Below are positions 33,911-43,879 of a DNA stretch of 64,000 nt, piece after piece. Within the stretch, counting starts at the first letter, position 1. Every line of letters starts with the position of its first letter. The position numbers and the translations under genes are program-made. Origin of the DNA: Polyporus tsugae (lineage: Eukaryota; Basidiomycota; Agaricomycetes; Polyporales; Polyporaceae). Under the pieces are notes generated by a model that saw only the letters and a program-made list of their open reading frames with translations, made no database searches and had not been told where the DNA came from. The stretch covers positions 5,001 through 69,000 of the forward strand of contig JAHRBS010000012.1 of the NCBI GenBank assembly GCA_024305745.1. Reading direction: 5' to 3'.

Positions 33911-33970
33911 TTCGTCCCCGTCGCGCTCACGCTCGCTTCGCTCGCGTTCGCGCTCCTCCCTAACCCTTCA

Positions 33971-34597
33971 CCTGCATTCTCGCACTCATCTGTTTCACGC
34001 ACTCATACAACCACTGCGAGGTTGCAGTCGCCCTGCGTTCTCACAGTCGATCTCACCCATCCGTGCGAGAATGCAGTTCTCCTGCATCCTCGCAGTCGCC
34101 CATTTCAACTCATGTGTATACTGCGAGGTTGCAGTCGCCCTGCTTTCTCGCACCGTATCGACACTTCTCGTCGCTTGCGGGAACGCAGGCCACCTGCTAC
34201 CCCGCAGTGAATCATATATTATATATTTCCGTAGATGCTCTGTGATAGCAGGTGCCCTGCGTTCTCGCAGTCATTCACAATATCTACCTCCGTGAACATT
34301 GCGAGAACGCAGTTCACCTGCGACCTCGCACCGTATGTCCGTTCCTTGCGAGAATGCAGTTCACCTGCAATCTCGCACTCTTCCGTTGGACACATTCCTG
34401 TAAACGCTGCGAGATTGCAGTCGCCCTGCTTTCTCGCAGTTGATCTCACGCATGGGTGCGAGAACGCAGTTGCCCTGCTACCTCGCACCTTATGTGCATT
34501 CCTTGCGAGAACGCAGTTCTCCTGCAATCTCGCAGTCACCCGCTTGATGCACTCGTGTAAACACTGCGAGGTTGCAGTCGCCCTGCATTCTCGCAGG
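33971..34597. repeat. Array of about eleven TGCGAG..CTCGCA hairpins
   Basis: Each unit is a hairpin of about 31 bp: TGCGAGAAYGCAG, a 5-nt loop (often TCGCC or TTCTC), and CTGCNTTCTCGCA. Left arms start near 34,015, 34,064, 34,122, 34,176, 34,298, 34,346, 34,408, 34,457, 34,503 and 34,565, with a degenerate unit near 34,235 and half units at 33,971. Spacing is 45-65 bp, irregular, and spacers are mostly unrelated. Compensatory differences between the two arms are seen in several units. Confidence 0.9.
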
Positions 34598-34696
34598 TTT
34601 TCGGGATTCCTGTGGCCATAACCTAGGTCTAACCATAATCCCCCCCAACTTTGCACCCTTTAAATAGTCTGGCCCTGGACAGTCCATCGGAGCCAG

Positions 34697-35412
34697 TTGA
34701 CACTGAGGTCAGCTCTTGTTCAGAGGATCATCGCGACGATCAAGCCCCTCGACGCTGCTGATCACCACCTCTGTGACAACAAGTTCCATTCTGCAAGCGG
34801 TTTAAGCTGCAAACTTGATCCGGACAGCCTTTGTCGGCTGATGGTTTTTCAGTTCTTCAACACGCTGCACTGGGTCAAGGAATATGTGAGTTATCAATCA
34901 TATTTCTCTTAGCTAAGTCCTATTGTGACGCTTATGATGGATTCCTAGCCACAGCTCGCAGTGGCACCCATAGCTAACATACACCATACCATTCCCATGA
35001 TGTACCATGACGCGTGGCTGGCGCATGTCGACCAGCAGGCACGCGGCGGCAAGACCGCGCTATTCAAAGCGGACGTCGTCCAGATGCTCGTATTTGATCG
35101 TCACATGCTTTGCCAGCTGGCTAGTGTGCATTGTCGTGTTGTGTTACAAGGCATCAGCACGGCGCTACGAAACTTTTTGGTTCCTGCGCATCACCCCAAA
35201 AGTGAGTTCAGATGTGGAGGACGTACAAACGGCACTAACAACTTGCTTGTAAAGATGAACCGAGAAGGTTGGACTTCGACGAGAGACACGTTCAAGCGAG
35301 CAGGTGCCGCAGGCACATCGACCGTGCGAATACCGCCGGTGGCACGTGGCACCTGCTGGATGTCTGAAGCCCACGAGGCGTCCTACATAGCAACCACGAC
35401 CAAACCACGATG
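34697..35412 (+). pseudogene. Possible hypothetical gene remnant
   Basis: A protein-like frame (CRLMVFQFFNTLHWVKEY) reaches a good donor at about 34,888 and resumes after a CCTAG acceptor at about 34,950 as PQLAVAPIANIHHTIPMMYH through to ALRNFLVPAHHPK, then probably another donor (AAAAGTGAGT). I found no ATG in frame at the beginning, although TTTAAATAG upstream could be a TATA box. The family is not recognised. It may be a truncated gene captured in the decayed cluster. Confidence 0.35.
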
Positions 35413-35589
35413 ACGTGGTCGGGATTGGAATGGCCATGTCGTGTCCACTGTTCTCGATTGTGACCCTTGTGCACTTGTCCTGTATGCACTGTCGATACAT
35501 GTCGTGTGAGGCTGCCTGGTTTCATCTTCCCACTCCAATGTACAATAGTGTTTGTTATGAACCTCATCCTCCCCGAACATTGTGCTAAA

Positions 35590-35757
35590 CAACCCTTCAA
35601 GTCTGATGCTTCTCGCCTGGGCACCTGCATTCTCCAATCTTCCCGAGAAACAGCATGACCACCTCTTCACCGGTGCATACACAATCACTTCTCGCCTCGC
35701 TTGATCAACTATTGCTCCTTCTTTGGCAGTCTAGTCTCTCTGCATATCCTCGCATCA
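35590..35757 (+). pseudogene. Separase gene fragment
   Basis: About 168 bp match separase exon 2 in this window (about 44,565-44,730), for example the shared block around TTCTCGCCTGGGCACCTGC and AATCTTCCCGAGAAACAGCA. The copy has an in-frame stop (GCTTGATCA where the parent has GCTTCATCT) and several small changes. It runs directly into a truncated mitochondrial carrier gene. Confidence 0.85.
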
Positions 35758-35787
35758 GGTATGCTCGTGTGCACGTGCTCTTCGACT

Positions 35788-37006
35788 TCCCGCATGACGA
35801 GTGTGGTGTGATCGCTGAGCTCCTGGTCTTCCACCCAGTCGACACCATCGTGAAGCAGTTGATGAGCAACAAGTCCAAGGTTCGTCTGCACTCCCCACTT
35901 TGCTGGCATACTACCCTTCAAGCCTAAGGTCGCACTGCCATGGTTCCCCCTTTCGCTCTCGCGTCGGTCTACTAGGTCTCCTCGTTCACGCTCTCATCCA
36001 TCATCTTCAAAGAGTACACGACCGCGCCATTGGGCCACCAGCTCCTCTCGCTCTTCCCTGGTCTCGGGGACGCCGCGGGCTACAAGATCACACAGCGTAT
36101 ATACAAGTACGGCGGGCACCCATGGTTCTCCGACATCCTCGGGCGGAATTACAAGGAGGGCTCCACAAACATGTTCGGCGAGCGCAAGGGGAAGATGATG
36201 ATGCAGGCGACGGCTGGCAGGTGAGGTTTCACGCATAGTCATCTAGGCAGCTGCTGGGTCTGACGCTTTGGAGGGAAGTCTGACTGGTATCGGTGAAGTC
36301 GTAAGTCCTCTCGCACGATGTGCTGCGCTTCCCCGCGTCATGTCTGATCGCCTCTCCTGCGCAGGTTCTGCTCCCCCTTGACGCACTCAAGATCAAGCAC
36401 CAGGTGAACCCTGAAGCGTTCCGCGGACGTGGCGTCATTCGGATATTCCTCGAGGAGGGTACAACCCTATATCGCAGTTGGGGTTGGACAGTAGCACATA
36501 ACGCACCAGGAAGCTTTGCGGTACGTCCTGTCCTCTTATTTTGCCTGTCTCATGGTGTTGACTCCCTGTTGCCGCGCCCAGCTTTTCGGTGCGTCGGCAG
36601 TGACGAAGGACTATCTGTTCGGAATCCAGGACTACCACAAGGTGACCTGGGGCCAGAACTTCATCGCGTCTATCACCGTCGCGGCACCGCTGGACACGGT
36701 CAAGACGCGTATCCAGAACGCGAACTTCGAGCACAAGGTCTCGGGGGTTACTGTGGTCAAGGACCTCGTCAAGAATGAAGGCCCGGCAGCGCTGTTCAAG
36801 GGGTTGACACCAAAAGTGAGTAGACCACTGCTGTCATGTCGATCATCCGGTCCCGTCGCTGCGGCGCAGGAGAAGATGTGCTGGTTAGAGTTGCGTTCTG
36901 ACGTCTCCTTGTGATGCACCAACAGATTCTGGTGGTCGGACCGAAACTGGTGTTTAGCTACACCCTCGCCCAGTCACTGATCCCCTGGTTCTCGAAGTAT
37001 GTATGA
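35788..37006 (+). pseudogene. Truncated GGC1-like mitochondrial GTP/GDP carrier
   Basis: The encoded protein is recognisable as a mitochondrial carrier of the GTP/GDP exchanger type: LLVFHPVDTIVK..LMSNK, LFPGLGDAAGYK, LTGIGEVVLLPLDALKIK, PEAFRGRG, GWTVAHNAPGSFA, VAAPLDTVKTRIQN, FKGLTPK..VGPKLVFSYTLAQ, ending WFSKYV. PxD motifs of all three carrier repeats are present. The N-terminus is missing: the sequence joins a separase fragment just upstream. The fifth membrane segment appears shortened by about eight residues (NFIASITVAAPLD). Six or so short introns have good splice sites and no internal stop is obvious, so it could still be expressed as a partial protein, but transport activity is doubtful. 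Confidence 0.7.
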
Positions 37007-37199
37007 GCGACCTCGCCGTCTCTCTCATGCATGCATGTCAAGCCGGGTACCACGTTATCACTGCCTCCCTATTGCTGTTATGCTGCTACATGCTACTTAG
37101 ACTGCTACACGCCTTACGACATAGACACGCTCTTGTTCGACGAGCACAAAAGTACCGCTTTACCCCTCCGCTCATTGTGTTTATATGTTCGTGTAATAG

Positions 37200-37365
37200 A
37201 TTGTTCTACTGGTTGTCGAGAAGTCTGGGTTGGAATTTACGGACCTTGCGCGGTTCATCGGCCCGGAAATCAAGGGGAAATGCTCAGCGCACATGCTGTT
37301 CAGCGACACCATCCCTAAGACTGCAGCTGATGAACAAGGACTGGTCCTCGCCTTCGAGTACAGGT
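37200..37365 (+). other. Protein-like fragment of unknown origin
   Basis: After an acceptor-like TAATAG, a frame reads VVEKSGLEFTDLARF, then IGPEIKGKCSAHMLFSD and TIPKTAADEQGLVLAFEY, followed by a donor-like GTACTG. The composition looks like real protein, but no neighbours in frame were found and I do not recognise it. It is probably another captured or decayed fragment. Confidence 0.3.
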
Positions 37366-37640
37366 ACTGTCCTTATGTGCCTGGCTAGTATGGTTCGTAT
37401 TTCTTGCCTTCATCTGAAAGGCTTTGTCATCTAATTCCACGAGGCTCTGGTTAACGTTGGGAGCCACAATCACTCCTCTGGAGGGCAGTAGTACCGTAGG
37501 CTCCTCTCGTACGTCCACACATCATCCCCGACAAACTTGCAGATAAGACTCAGGACTACACACCCCGCCGCACCCGCCTCGTCCTGCAACCACTTGGCAT
37601 CCACCCACTCCTCCTCGCTTTCGTCCTATCAAATATCCAA

Positions 37641-39320
37641 CTACCACCAAGGGTGACAGTCCACCCCATCCCATGTCCACACCTGCTTCGGATCGCCCAC
37701 GACCATCCGCGCGTACTGCATCCACGCGCCATCCCACACCTTCTCGACGAACCACTTGACGTGCCGCTCACGCAGCACCCACTTGTGCCACGCGTAGTAC
37801 CGCCAGACGTACCCGGTTACGACGCGCGGGTTGGCGTATATCCTATTCAGCCCCATAACCCGGCGAAAGTCGTACGGGAGAAGGAACGACTCGGACGAGT
37901 AGCACTCGCCCTCAACAGATGCGCGGAAGACGAGAGGGGGCGTCAGCGCGGGCGACGGCCCGAGCCTCTTGGCCCATGGGTGCCCTGGCGGAGGAGGGGT
38001 CTGCAGGGGAGATGTCGAGAGCGTCCGATTGCTGCGAAGGCGGACGGGGAGAAGTGGGTCTGCAGGGAAAACGACGATGCCGTTCCAACACGTAAACACG
38101 GGAACGGGCTGCTCGTTCTTCACGGCGTCGTAGTCCGCCTCGTCGAAGAAGTACGGCCAGATGCCGGCGGTGAGGTGCCCGAGGCGGTCGCGCAGGACCC
38201 ACATGTCGTACGCGCCGAAGTGCCCAAAGTCGAGTCCACAGGCGAAGTCGTAGTCACCGTCGCGGGTCTCGAGGAGCTCGATCACCGACTCGGGCTCGAT
38301 GAAGATGTCGTTGGAGAACAGCACCTTGTCGTACCCTCCGTCCGCGAGCAGCGGCTCAAGGGCCTGGTTGCGGATGGCGGCGAGGAACTCGATGCGGGGG
38401 TTCCACTCAAGCTTCTCCGGCCTTTTGAATGTCTCTTCCTGAACGAGAACCCGGTTCTTCACCCCGCGCCTGTCGAGCTCGTGCGCAAACTCGAGGAGGA
38501 GGTCAGGGGAACGGTCATTCGAGTAGTTCTCGATGACGGACACGAATACGTTGTCCGGACCGAGATAGGTGATGGTGCCGAGCATAGTCTGTGTCCAATA
38601 CGGAAGCACCTCTTCGTTTTGGTGGAACGCGGCCGCGATGAAGATCTTCTCCCCGCGCGCGTAGCCCTGTCTACTCGGGGAGGGCAGTGCGAGGGCCTTG
38701 CGCAGGGCGGGACGAAAGCGGGTATCGCCCGGGTGCTCGTAATGGGTGTACGAATAGTACCCTGCGAGCGCGATGCAAGCGTAGATGGCGCACTGTATGA
38801 CCAACCAAGCCGTGCTCAAGCTCGGTAGCTGGTCGCACGACCGGCGTTCCCGTCCGCGAGGGCCCCTCTCCTGCTCCGTATCTATCTCCTCCTCCTCGTC
38901 AACCCGCCCGTTGTCTATGCCTCCGCCGTGCAGCATCGTGTAACCCCCCGGCCGCTGTCCTGTGCTCTTCCACCTCTGCCATGCGTTCCGACCTATCCAG
39001 AAGGATGTGCCGAGCCACAGGAGTTGGACGGCAGCGAAGAGGGGGAGCGTGATGAGGAAGGCGATCCATAACGACCATCCTATAGGGAAGCCAGGCTGCC
39101 AAGTGCCGTGTAGGTGTAGGAGGAGTGAGTTGAGGACGACGGAGTAGAGAAGAGCAAAGGAGATGAGGGGAGGTGTGACCGGGAGCTTGATGGCGGTGAC
39201 GGCGCAGCGCCCGAGAACGCGGAGGATGACTAGTGCGTGTGACCAGATTAATGTTGGCACACCGGCACCGAGTGTCCGGTCATCCATAGGTGACGGTCGG
39301 TGGTTAATGTTATACGACAT
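37641..39320 (-). CDS. GT69 alpha-1,3-mannosyltransferase (CMT1/CAP59-type), 559 aa
   Basis: A single uninterrupted exon. The start at 39320 gives MSYNINHRPSPMDDRT. Two or three hydrophobic segments follow (about residues 25-110), and another near residue 180 (WLVIQCAIYACIALAGYY), consistent with a Golgi type II or multi-span membrane enzyme. The catalytic part begins KIFIAAAFHQNEEVLPYW and contains VFVSVIENYSNDRS, VLFSNDIFIEPES and VPVFTCWNGIVVF, hallmarks of the cryptococcal mannosyltransferase 1 family. In Cryptococcus, members add alpha-1,3-mannose to glycans or take part in capsule assembly; here a cell-wall or glycoprotein role is likely. It is intact and marks the start of the core block. 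I leave the gene symbol open because the family has several paralogues. Confidence 0.85.
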   Translation of the reverse strand: MSYNINHRPSPMDDRTLGAGVPTLIWSHALVILRVLGRCAVTAIKLPVTPPLISFALLYSVVLNSLLLHLHGTWQPGFPIGWSLWIAFLITLPLFAAVQLLWLGTSFWIGRNAWQRWKSTGQRPGGYTMLHGGGIDNGRVDEEEEIDTEQERGPRGRERRSCDQLPSLSTAWLVIQCAIYACIALAGYYSYTHYEHPGDTRFRPALRKALALPSPSRQGYARGEKIFIAAAFHQNEEVLPYWTQTMLGTITYLGPDNVFVSVIENYSNDRSPDLLLEFAHELDRRGVKNRVLVQEETFKRPEKLEWNPRIEFLAAIRNQALEPLLADGGYDKVLFSNDIFIEPESVIELLETRDGDYDFACGLDFGHFGAYDMWVLRDRLGHLTAGIWPYFFDEADYDAVKNEQPVPVFTCWNGIVVFPADPLLPVRLRSNRTLSTSPLQTPPPPGHPWAKRLGPSPALTPPLVFRASVEGECYSSESFLLPYDFRRVMGLNRIYANPRVVTGYVWRYYAWHKWVLRERHVKWFVEKVWDGAWMQYARMVVGDPKQVWTWDGVDCHPWW

Positions 39321-39735
39321 CGCAGGAGGCCGCTCCGTCGTGCGGCGTGGAGGCGGATGAGGAAGAGAGTTGTAAAGAGGGGAGACAGGGGACAGGGCGA
39401 ACATGAACCTTGAAAGTACGCTTGAAACCTCTCTCAGACTCCGCAGACGATACCATCGTTCGAAGTTCGCACTGCGCAGCTCGGCCAAGGCACTTATTCT
39501 CCCCCCACTAGTGCCGAACATTCGGCTGCCATGCGATGGGTGCTCGGCATGGGACTGAAATATTGCTCGACTGTGTTGGACCGTGTCACTTCTTCCCTCG
39601 CCGCCGTCATGGGGTTCCTTGAGCAGTCCGGCGGAGCTCACGGCAACACGCCTCACCCGTGGGCTAGCAGAAAGCAGAGGAGCATCTCATTAGCGTGAAT
39701 ATACCATACAACCTATTAAGCCCTACTCCGACGTC

Positions 39736-41334
39736 TCATGCATCGTCCTCGCGCAGCTCAGCCCCGGACGCCAGCGACGCGACCAACCCATCGGCACTCT
39801 TCACCTGTCCGAACTTCAGCTTCTCCAGCCCATGGCTCTCCGTCCCGAACTCCTGCCTCCCAATGATCTGCTCGTCCGGCAAGTTCTCCAGCCGAACGAG
39901 TTCCCGCCGGACGTACTCCACTAGCGTCGCCATCAGCTCCGGGTACCTGACATACTTGTCGACCTCTGCGGGCGGGTAGTCGTGTACACCCGAGCCGTCA
40001 TCCCGTCCCTCTTCCACCTCGTACCCGGCCTTCTCGACCGCCTCCACCTTGTCGACTGCGCCGCCAGTAAGGTTGATCGTGCGGCGGTAGAAAGGCGTGT
40101 CTTCTTCCGCGCCGTCGGATAAGGGGTAGGCAATGCCGCGCGCTCCACGTGCCCCGAGGAGATTCCGCCAGACAGCGGCCGCGAGCTCGGCATCGCTATG
40201 GACGAGACCGTAGTCGAAGGACATGCCCATCCCCGCCCATTGCTCCTTGAAGATCTTCATCTGTCGCGTGACAAGTCGTTCGGGTGCGCTTCCTTTTGGA
40301 CGAGGTTTTCCCTGACCGTTCGCGACGGTGTAGAAGTTGGACAGGGAGGTATACGGACGAAGATTTTGGGGGGGCGCGATGGAGCCCGGAGATACGGGCT
40401 GGAGGATGGTGCGGACGCGGTCTTCGACGTCGAGGAAGAAGTGGTCAATGAGACCTTGGACGTAGTTCGTGCCAAGGGGTGCGGGGAGCGCACGTAATCG
40501 GACGGTGAGCAGCCAAACATGGAGGTTTGTGATAGTGAACCAGGACTGGAAAGTTGGTGGAAGATGACACTCTGCAAGGGGCAATAAGCATGGTCAGCAA
40601 TCGACGCGAGATAAAGGAAAAACACCGCGCATGTGAAAACACGCTCAAGGACAGTTGCGATACGCGTTCGCGACGAGTCCCGGATGGCCAAACACCACAG
40701 GATGCAAACTCCGGAAAGTCAGAAGGGTCGCGTAGCGAAGAGCATTTGCAAGGTCGGACGAAGACGAGGATACGAAAGTTTCCTGCAAGAGAAATATCCC
40801 GCAAAAATGCGACAATCGGGATCCATTCGAAGAGCTTCGAAGTGCACAGGCGCGACCCGCCCAAGGAACAAAAAGCGCACCATGCAGAGCTGAACGAAGC
40901 GCATTCGCGAAGCAACGTAAACACTATTTCGTCGACCAGTGTGCTTGCAGCTCGGGATGGCAAGAACGGCCAAGGATCATGAACAAGCACACACCTTCTG
41001 TCCAAAATACGCCCTCCTCGTCCGGTCGCAGTGCGCAAAGGTTCGAATACATCGCGAACGCCCTCCTCCCCGCGTACTGCTTTGCAGTCCCGTACCCCAT
41101 CAGGCCAATGAGCTTGAAGAACGCCGCACGGGCCATCGGGCTCTCCTTGACCCTCTTGGTGAGCCATGTCTGCGGCGGGGGTAGGACGTCCTTCGGGCGA
41201 GGATCCGACCGCGGATTATGTGTCGAGGGGGGAGAGTGCTGGTGTTGTTGCGTTGTCAGGGCACGAGCATGACGAGCGTAGGGGGCAGCAGCGGACAGTC
41301 TAAGCCTGTGCGCGAGAACGGAACGAGCAACCAT
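39736..41334 (-). CDS. CBP3: CBP3-like ubiquinol-cytochrome c chaperone, 391 aa
   Basis: Exon 1 runs from 41334 to 40995 and exon 2 from 40571 to 39736. The N-terminus (MVARSVLAHRLRLSAAAPYA) is arginine-rich without acidic residues, as expected for a mitochondrial presequence. The central part, including CHLPPTFQSWFTITNLHVWL, the GLIDHFFLDVEDRVR segment and KEQWAGMGMSFDYG, matches the ubiquinol-cytochrome c chaperone domain. In yeast, Cbp3 with Cbp6 binds newly made cytochrome b at the mitoribosome and hands it to complex III assembly. The 423-nt intron is unusually long for this neighbourhood but holds no palindromes. The C-terminus ends REDDA. Intact and likely functional. Confidence 0.85.
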
Positions 41335-41470
41335 GCCTGCCCGTCGACCGAGCTTTTGGTGGGGGAAGATGGGATGGGGGAGGGATAGTTCTTCCACAAC
41401 TGCCGAGTGGTGACGAGCAGGAAACGTGACTACACTCTTGGGCGTCTATATGACAACTGTGCCTTCCGCT

Positions 41471-42474
41471 ATGTCAATGACTCCTCGGTTTCTCTCTCGT
41501 CGCCCCGTTCGGTCGAGTATCACACAATAGCAGATAAATCCATTCAATCAAGTTAACCCAATGATATTGACATGCATTGTCTTTTACTTCAGATTCCGGC
41601 CGGGACGCACGCAGCATGCAGCGCCGTGAGTGGGTAGATCAGCAGAGGGATGAATGGATAGAGCGGAGAACAACACTACGCGAACAGCAGAAGAGAAAAA
41701 ACCCTCGTTCACCATCTACAGAGAGCCTCGAACGGGAGCGTAACAATGTGCGGGAGGCCGCGAGGGAGATCCTAGAGAAGACCGTATCGTGGGAGGTGGG
41801 TTCTCTCTGTTCGTGTTCGTATTCTCCCGGGTCTCACCTCGTCTGATAATCCTCAGTTGCAAAAGTATCCCTTGGAGCAATATCCAGCCCCATTCGCTGG
41901 GAGGCTCTATCTTCCGCTGCGCCACATAGACGACGACGACGATGCGCATATAGTACGCCCGCCCATCCCTCAACGGCACCCTCGGGCGTCAGGTCCGAGT
42001 CGTGGCTGAATGAGCTTCCCGTTTGCAGGTGAAGTTCAAGAAGGGCGAGGACTTGAACTTTCTTGTCCACCACTTCTACGACCGACGGCCAGACCGCGGC
42101 TTCGAGGGCGTGAACTTCGTCTCCCAGATTGGAATCGCGTCTAAGCGGTACGTTAACCAGTTTTTGTTCAGTCTCTACAATGCTCGTGGTTACGACTCGC
42201 CGTGATGCTTACGGTCGACTTCGAACGTCTCCGAGTCAGGCACGAATTCCTTGGACCTTCCCCATTCGTCTCGGGTTATCAATTCGACGAGGAGAGCAAA
42301 ACCGCGCGCATCGAGTGGTGGGATCCGTATATCAACTTGAAATGGATAGGCCGGGGCACCTGGAAGCTCGAGGTCTACTTCGACGAGGTCGTCGGGGGTT
42401 ATGTGACTCGTCCGCGAGGCGATTTCGACCTGCACGTCCCTGATCTGCAGCAATATCTCGGCTTGAAGTCGTGA
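41471..42474 (+). CDS. Conserved-looking protein with mitochondrial-type N-terminus, 232 aa
   Basis: Five exons: 41471-41516, 41593-41795, 41857-41952, 42029-42147 and 42240-42474, all in frame. The first exon encodes MSMTPRFLSRRPVRS, a basic presequence-like start. It is followed by a highly charged helix (RREWVDQQRDEWIERR) and a compact domain (KKGEDLNFLVHHFYDRR; FVSGYQFDEESKTARIEWWD; GTWKLEVYFDEVVGGYVTR). I do not recognise the family. Its head-to-head arrangement with CBP3 and the presequence suggest a mitochondrial protein. The first exon rests on a clean donor (GA|GTATCA) and acceptor (TTTTACTTCAG); an internal start at 41616 is the alternative. Confidence 0.65.
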
Positions 42475-42490
42475 TAGCCTCATGACTTTT

Positions 42491-42570
42491 AGTTGATATA
42501 ATGGCCGAGTGGTAACCATGTCAAGCTTCTCTTTTTTCCTTGCGCCTGGGTTCGAACCTGGCTCAAACTT
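42491..42570 (+). other. tRNA-like relic with A and B boxes
   Basis: TGGCCGAGTGG (A box, 42,502-42,512) and GGTTCGAACC (B box, about 42,549-42,558) are both near-consensus, and ATGG/CCAT can form a D-stem. The T-stem is mispaired, the acceptor does not pair, and T6 lies between the boxes, so a functional tRNA is unlikely. It is probably a tRNA-derived relic just downstream of the preceding gene. Confidence 0.4.
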
Positions 42571-42703
42571 GTCTCTTGTCGCTTATGTGCAGCACATGGG
42601 TCGATAGATACATATTATAGACAGCACGAATACAGAGAACAGTACATCCTAGACAGCTACAAATACGGACGAACAAGACTTCTGGTATACCATGACCGAA
42701 ACG

Positions 42704-43689
42704 TCAAACGCTCATCTTCATGGCGATGCTCGGATGGGGGTCATAACCCTCGACGACGATATCCTCGCTCGTGAATTCGTCAATACTCTCCACGGACCTT
42801 GCCCATCTGAGCTTCGGGAACGGGCGGGGTTCGCGCTCGAGCTGGGTGCGGAGGGCATCGACGTGATCACGGTAGACATGGGCATCACCGAGCTGGATGA
42901 TGAGCTCGTGAGGTTCGGTGCTGGTGACATGTGCGACCATGTGCGTGAGTAGAGCGTAGGACGCGATGTTGAAGGGGATGCCGAGGCCGAGGTCGGCAGA
43001 GCGTTGGTACATGAGGCAGGAGAGCTTGGGTTTGGCGGTGGGGTTATCAGCGGGAGGAAGGTGAACGTAGAATTGACACATCATATGGCAGGGAGGGAGA
43101 GCCATCTCAGGTATATCTACGAGATATAATAGCGTCAGCGTAGATCTACCGAGCTGGGAAGACGTGGGGACGGACCTGCAGGATTCCAAGCGCTAAGGAT
43201 GATGCGACGGTCCGTGGGGTCGTGCTTGATTTTACGGATGCACTCCTGGAGCTGATCCACGCCCTTTCCGGAGTAATCTGCATCGCAGTGTTCGTACTTG
43301 GCACCGAAATGGCGCCATTGGAAGCCATAGACGGGGCCAAGGTCGCCCTCGCGTCGATGACCCAAGCCGCGCTTCTCGAGGAAGTCCTTGGAGCCGTTGC
43401 CGTCCCAGATCTTGACGCCCTTTGCGGAGAGGAGGTTCGAGTCTGTGGAGCCGCGCACAAACCAGAGAAGCTCCTCTAGGATGCCACGGAGGAAAGTTCG
43501 TTTGGTGGTGAGAAGAGGGAGGGTGCTGTCTGCGAGGGAGAAGCGGAGGTTGGGAGGAGCGAAGATGGAGATGGTGCCGGTCCCTGTGCGGTCTGGGCGG
43601 ACATCGCCTGTGTCGAGGACAGAGCGGATGAGGTCGAGGTACTGGAGCTCGTCGTGGGGACGCGCTGACGTCTGGCCGGGGACGGTCAT
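42704..43689 (-). CDS. Thymidylate synthase, 308 aa
   Basis: Exon 1 runs from 43689 to 43176 and exon 2 from 43116 to 42704. It makes dTMP from dUMP with methylene-tetrahydrofolate. Family landmarks are in order: the [19 protein letters not shown] start region with the phosphate-binding arginine, [44 protein letters not shown], the catalytic cysteine in [32 protein letters not shown] and [13 protein letters not shown]. Length equals that of typical eukaryotic enzymes, and nothing is missing. It starts 190 bp from the divergent separase gene, so they may share an S-phase/mitosis-regulated promoter; that last point is inference. Confidence 0.95.
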
Positions 43690-43879
43690 CGTCGAGGGCG
43701 GGAGCAAGAGCGCGTTGTTTGTCTCTGTTGACGCGTCCCACTCTTTATCGCGGGCACGATCACGTGGCACCGACGCGTCTTCACGGCGCTTGTGGTTTGG
43801 TCCCTCCATCCTGCCACCGACTCCCTCCCACCGTCCTGCCTCTTGTCCTCGACGCCTAGCACTGACGACGACGACGACG
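43690..43879. promoter_or_regulatory. Shared promoter of thymidylate synthase and separase
   Basis: Only 190 bp separate the two divergent start codons. It contains two candidate ACGCG boxes (CGACGCGT at about 43,730 and 43,767), similar to MBF/MCB elements that control S-phase genes in yeasts. Functional use is inferred. Confidence 0.4.

Noticed and set aside
33740..33970. Telomeric repeat tract
   Set aside because: Isolated CCCTAACCCT-like words occur, but there is no run of TTAGGG units.
37653..38828. 391-aa plus-strand gene
   Set aside because: Antisense shadow of the GT69 mannosyltransferase exon, caused by GC-rich third codon positions.
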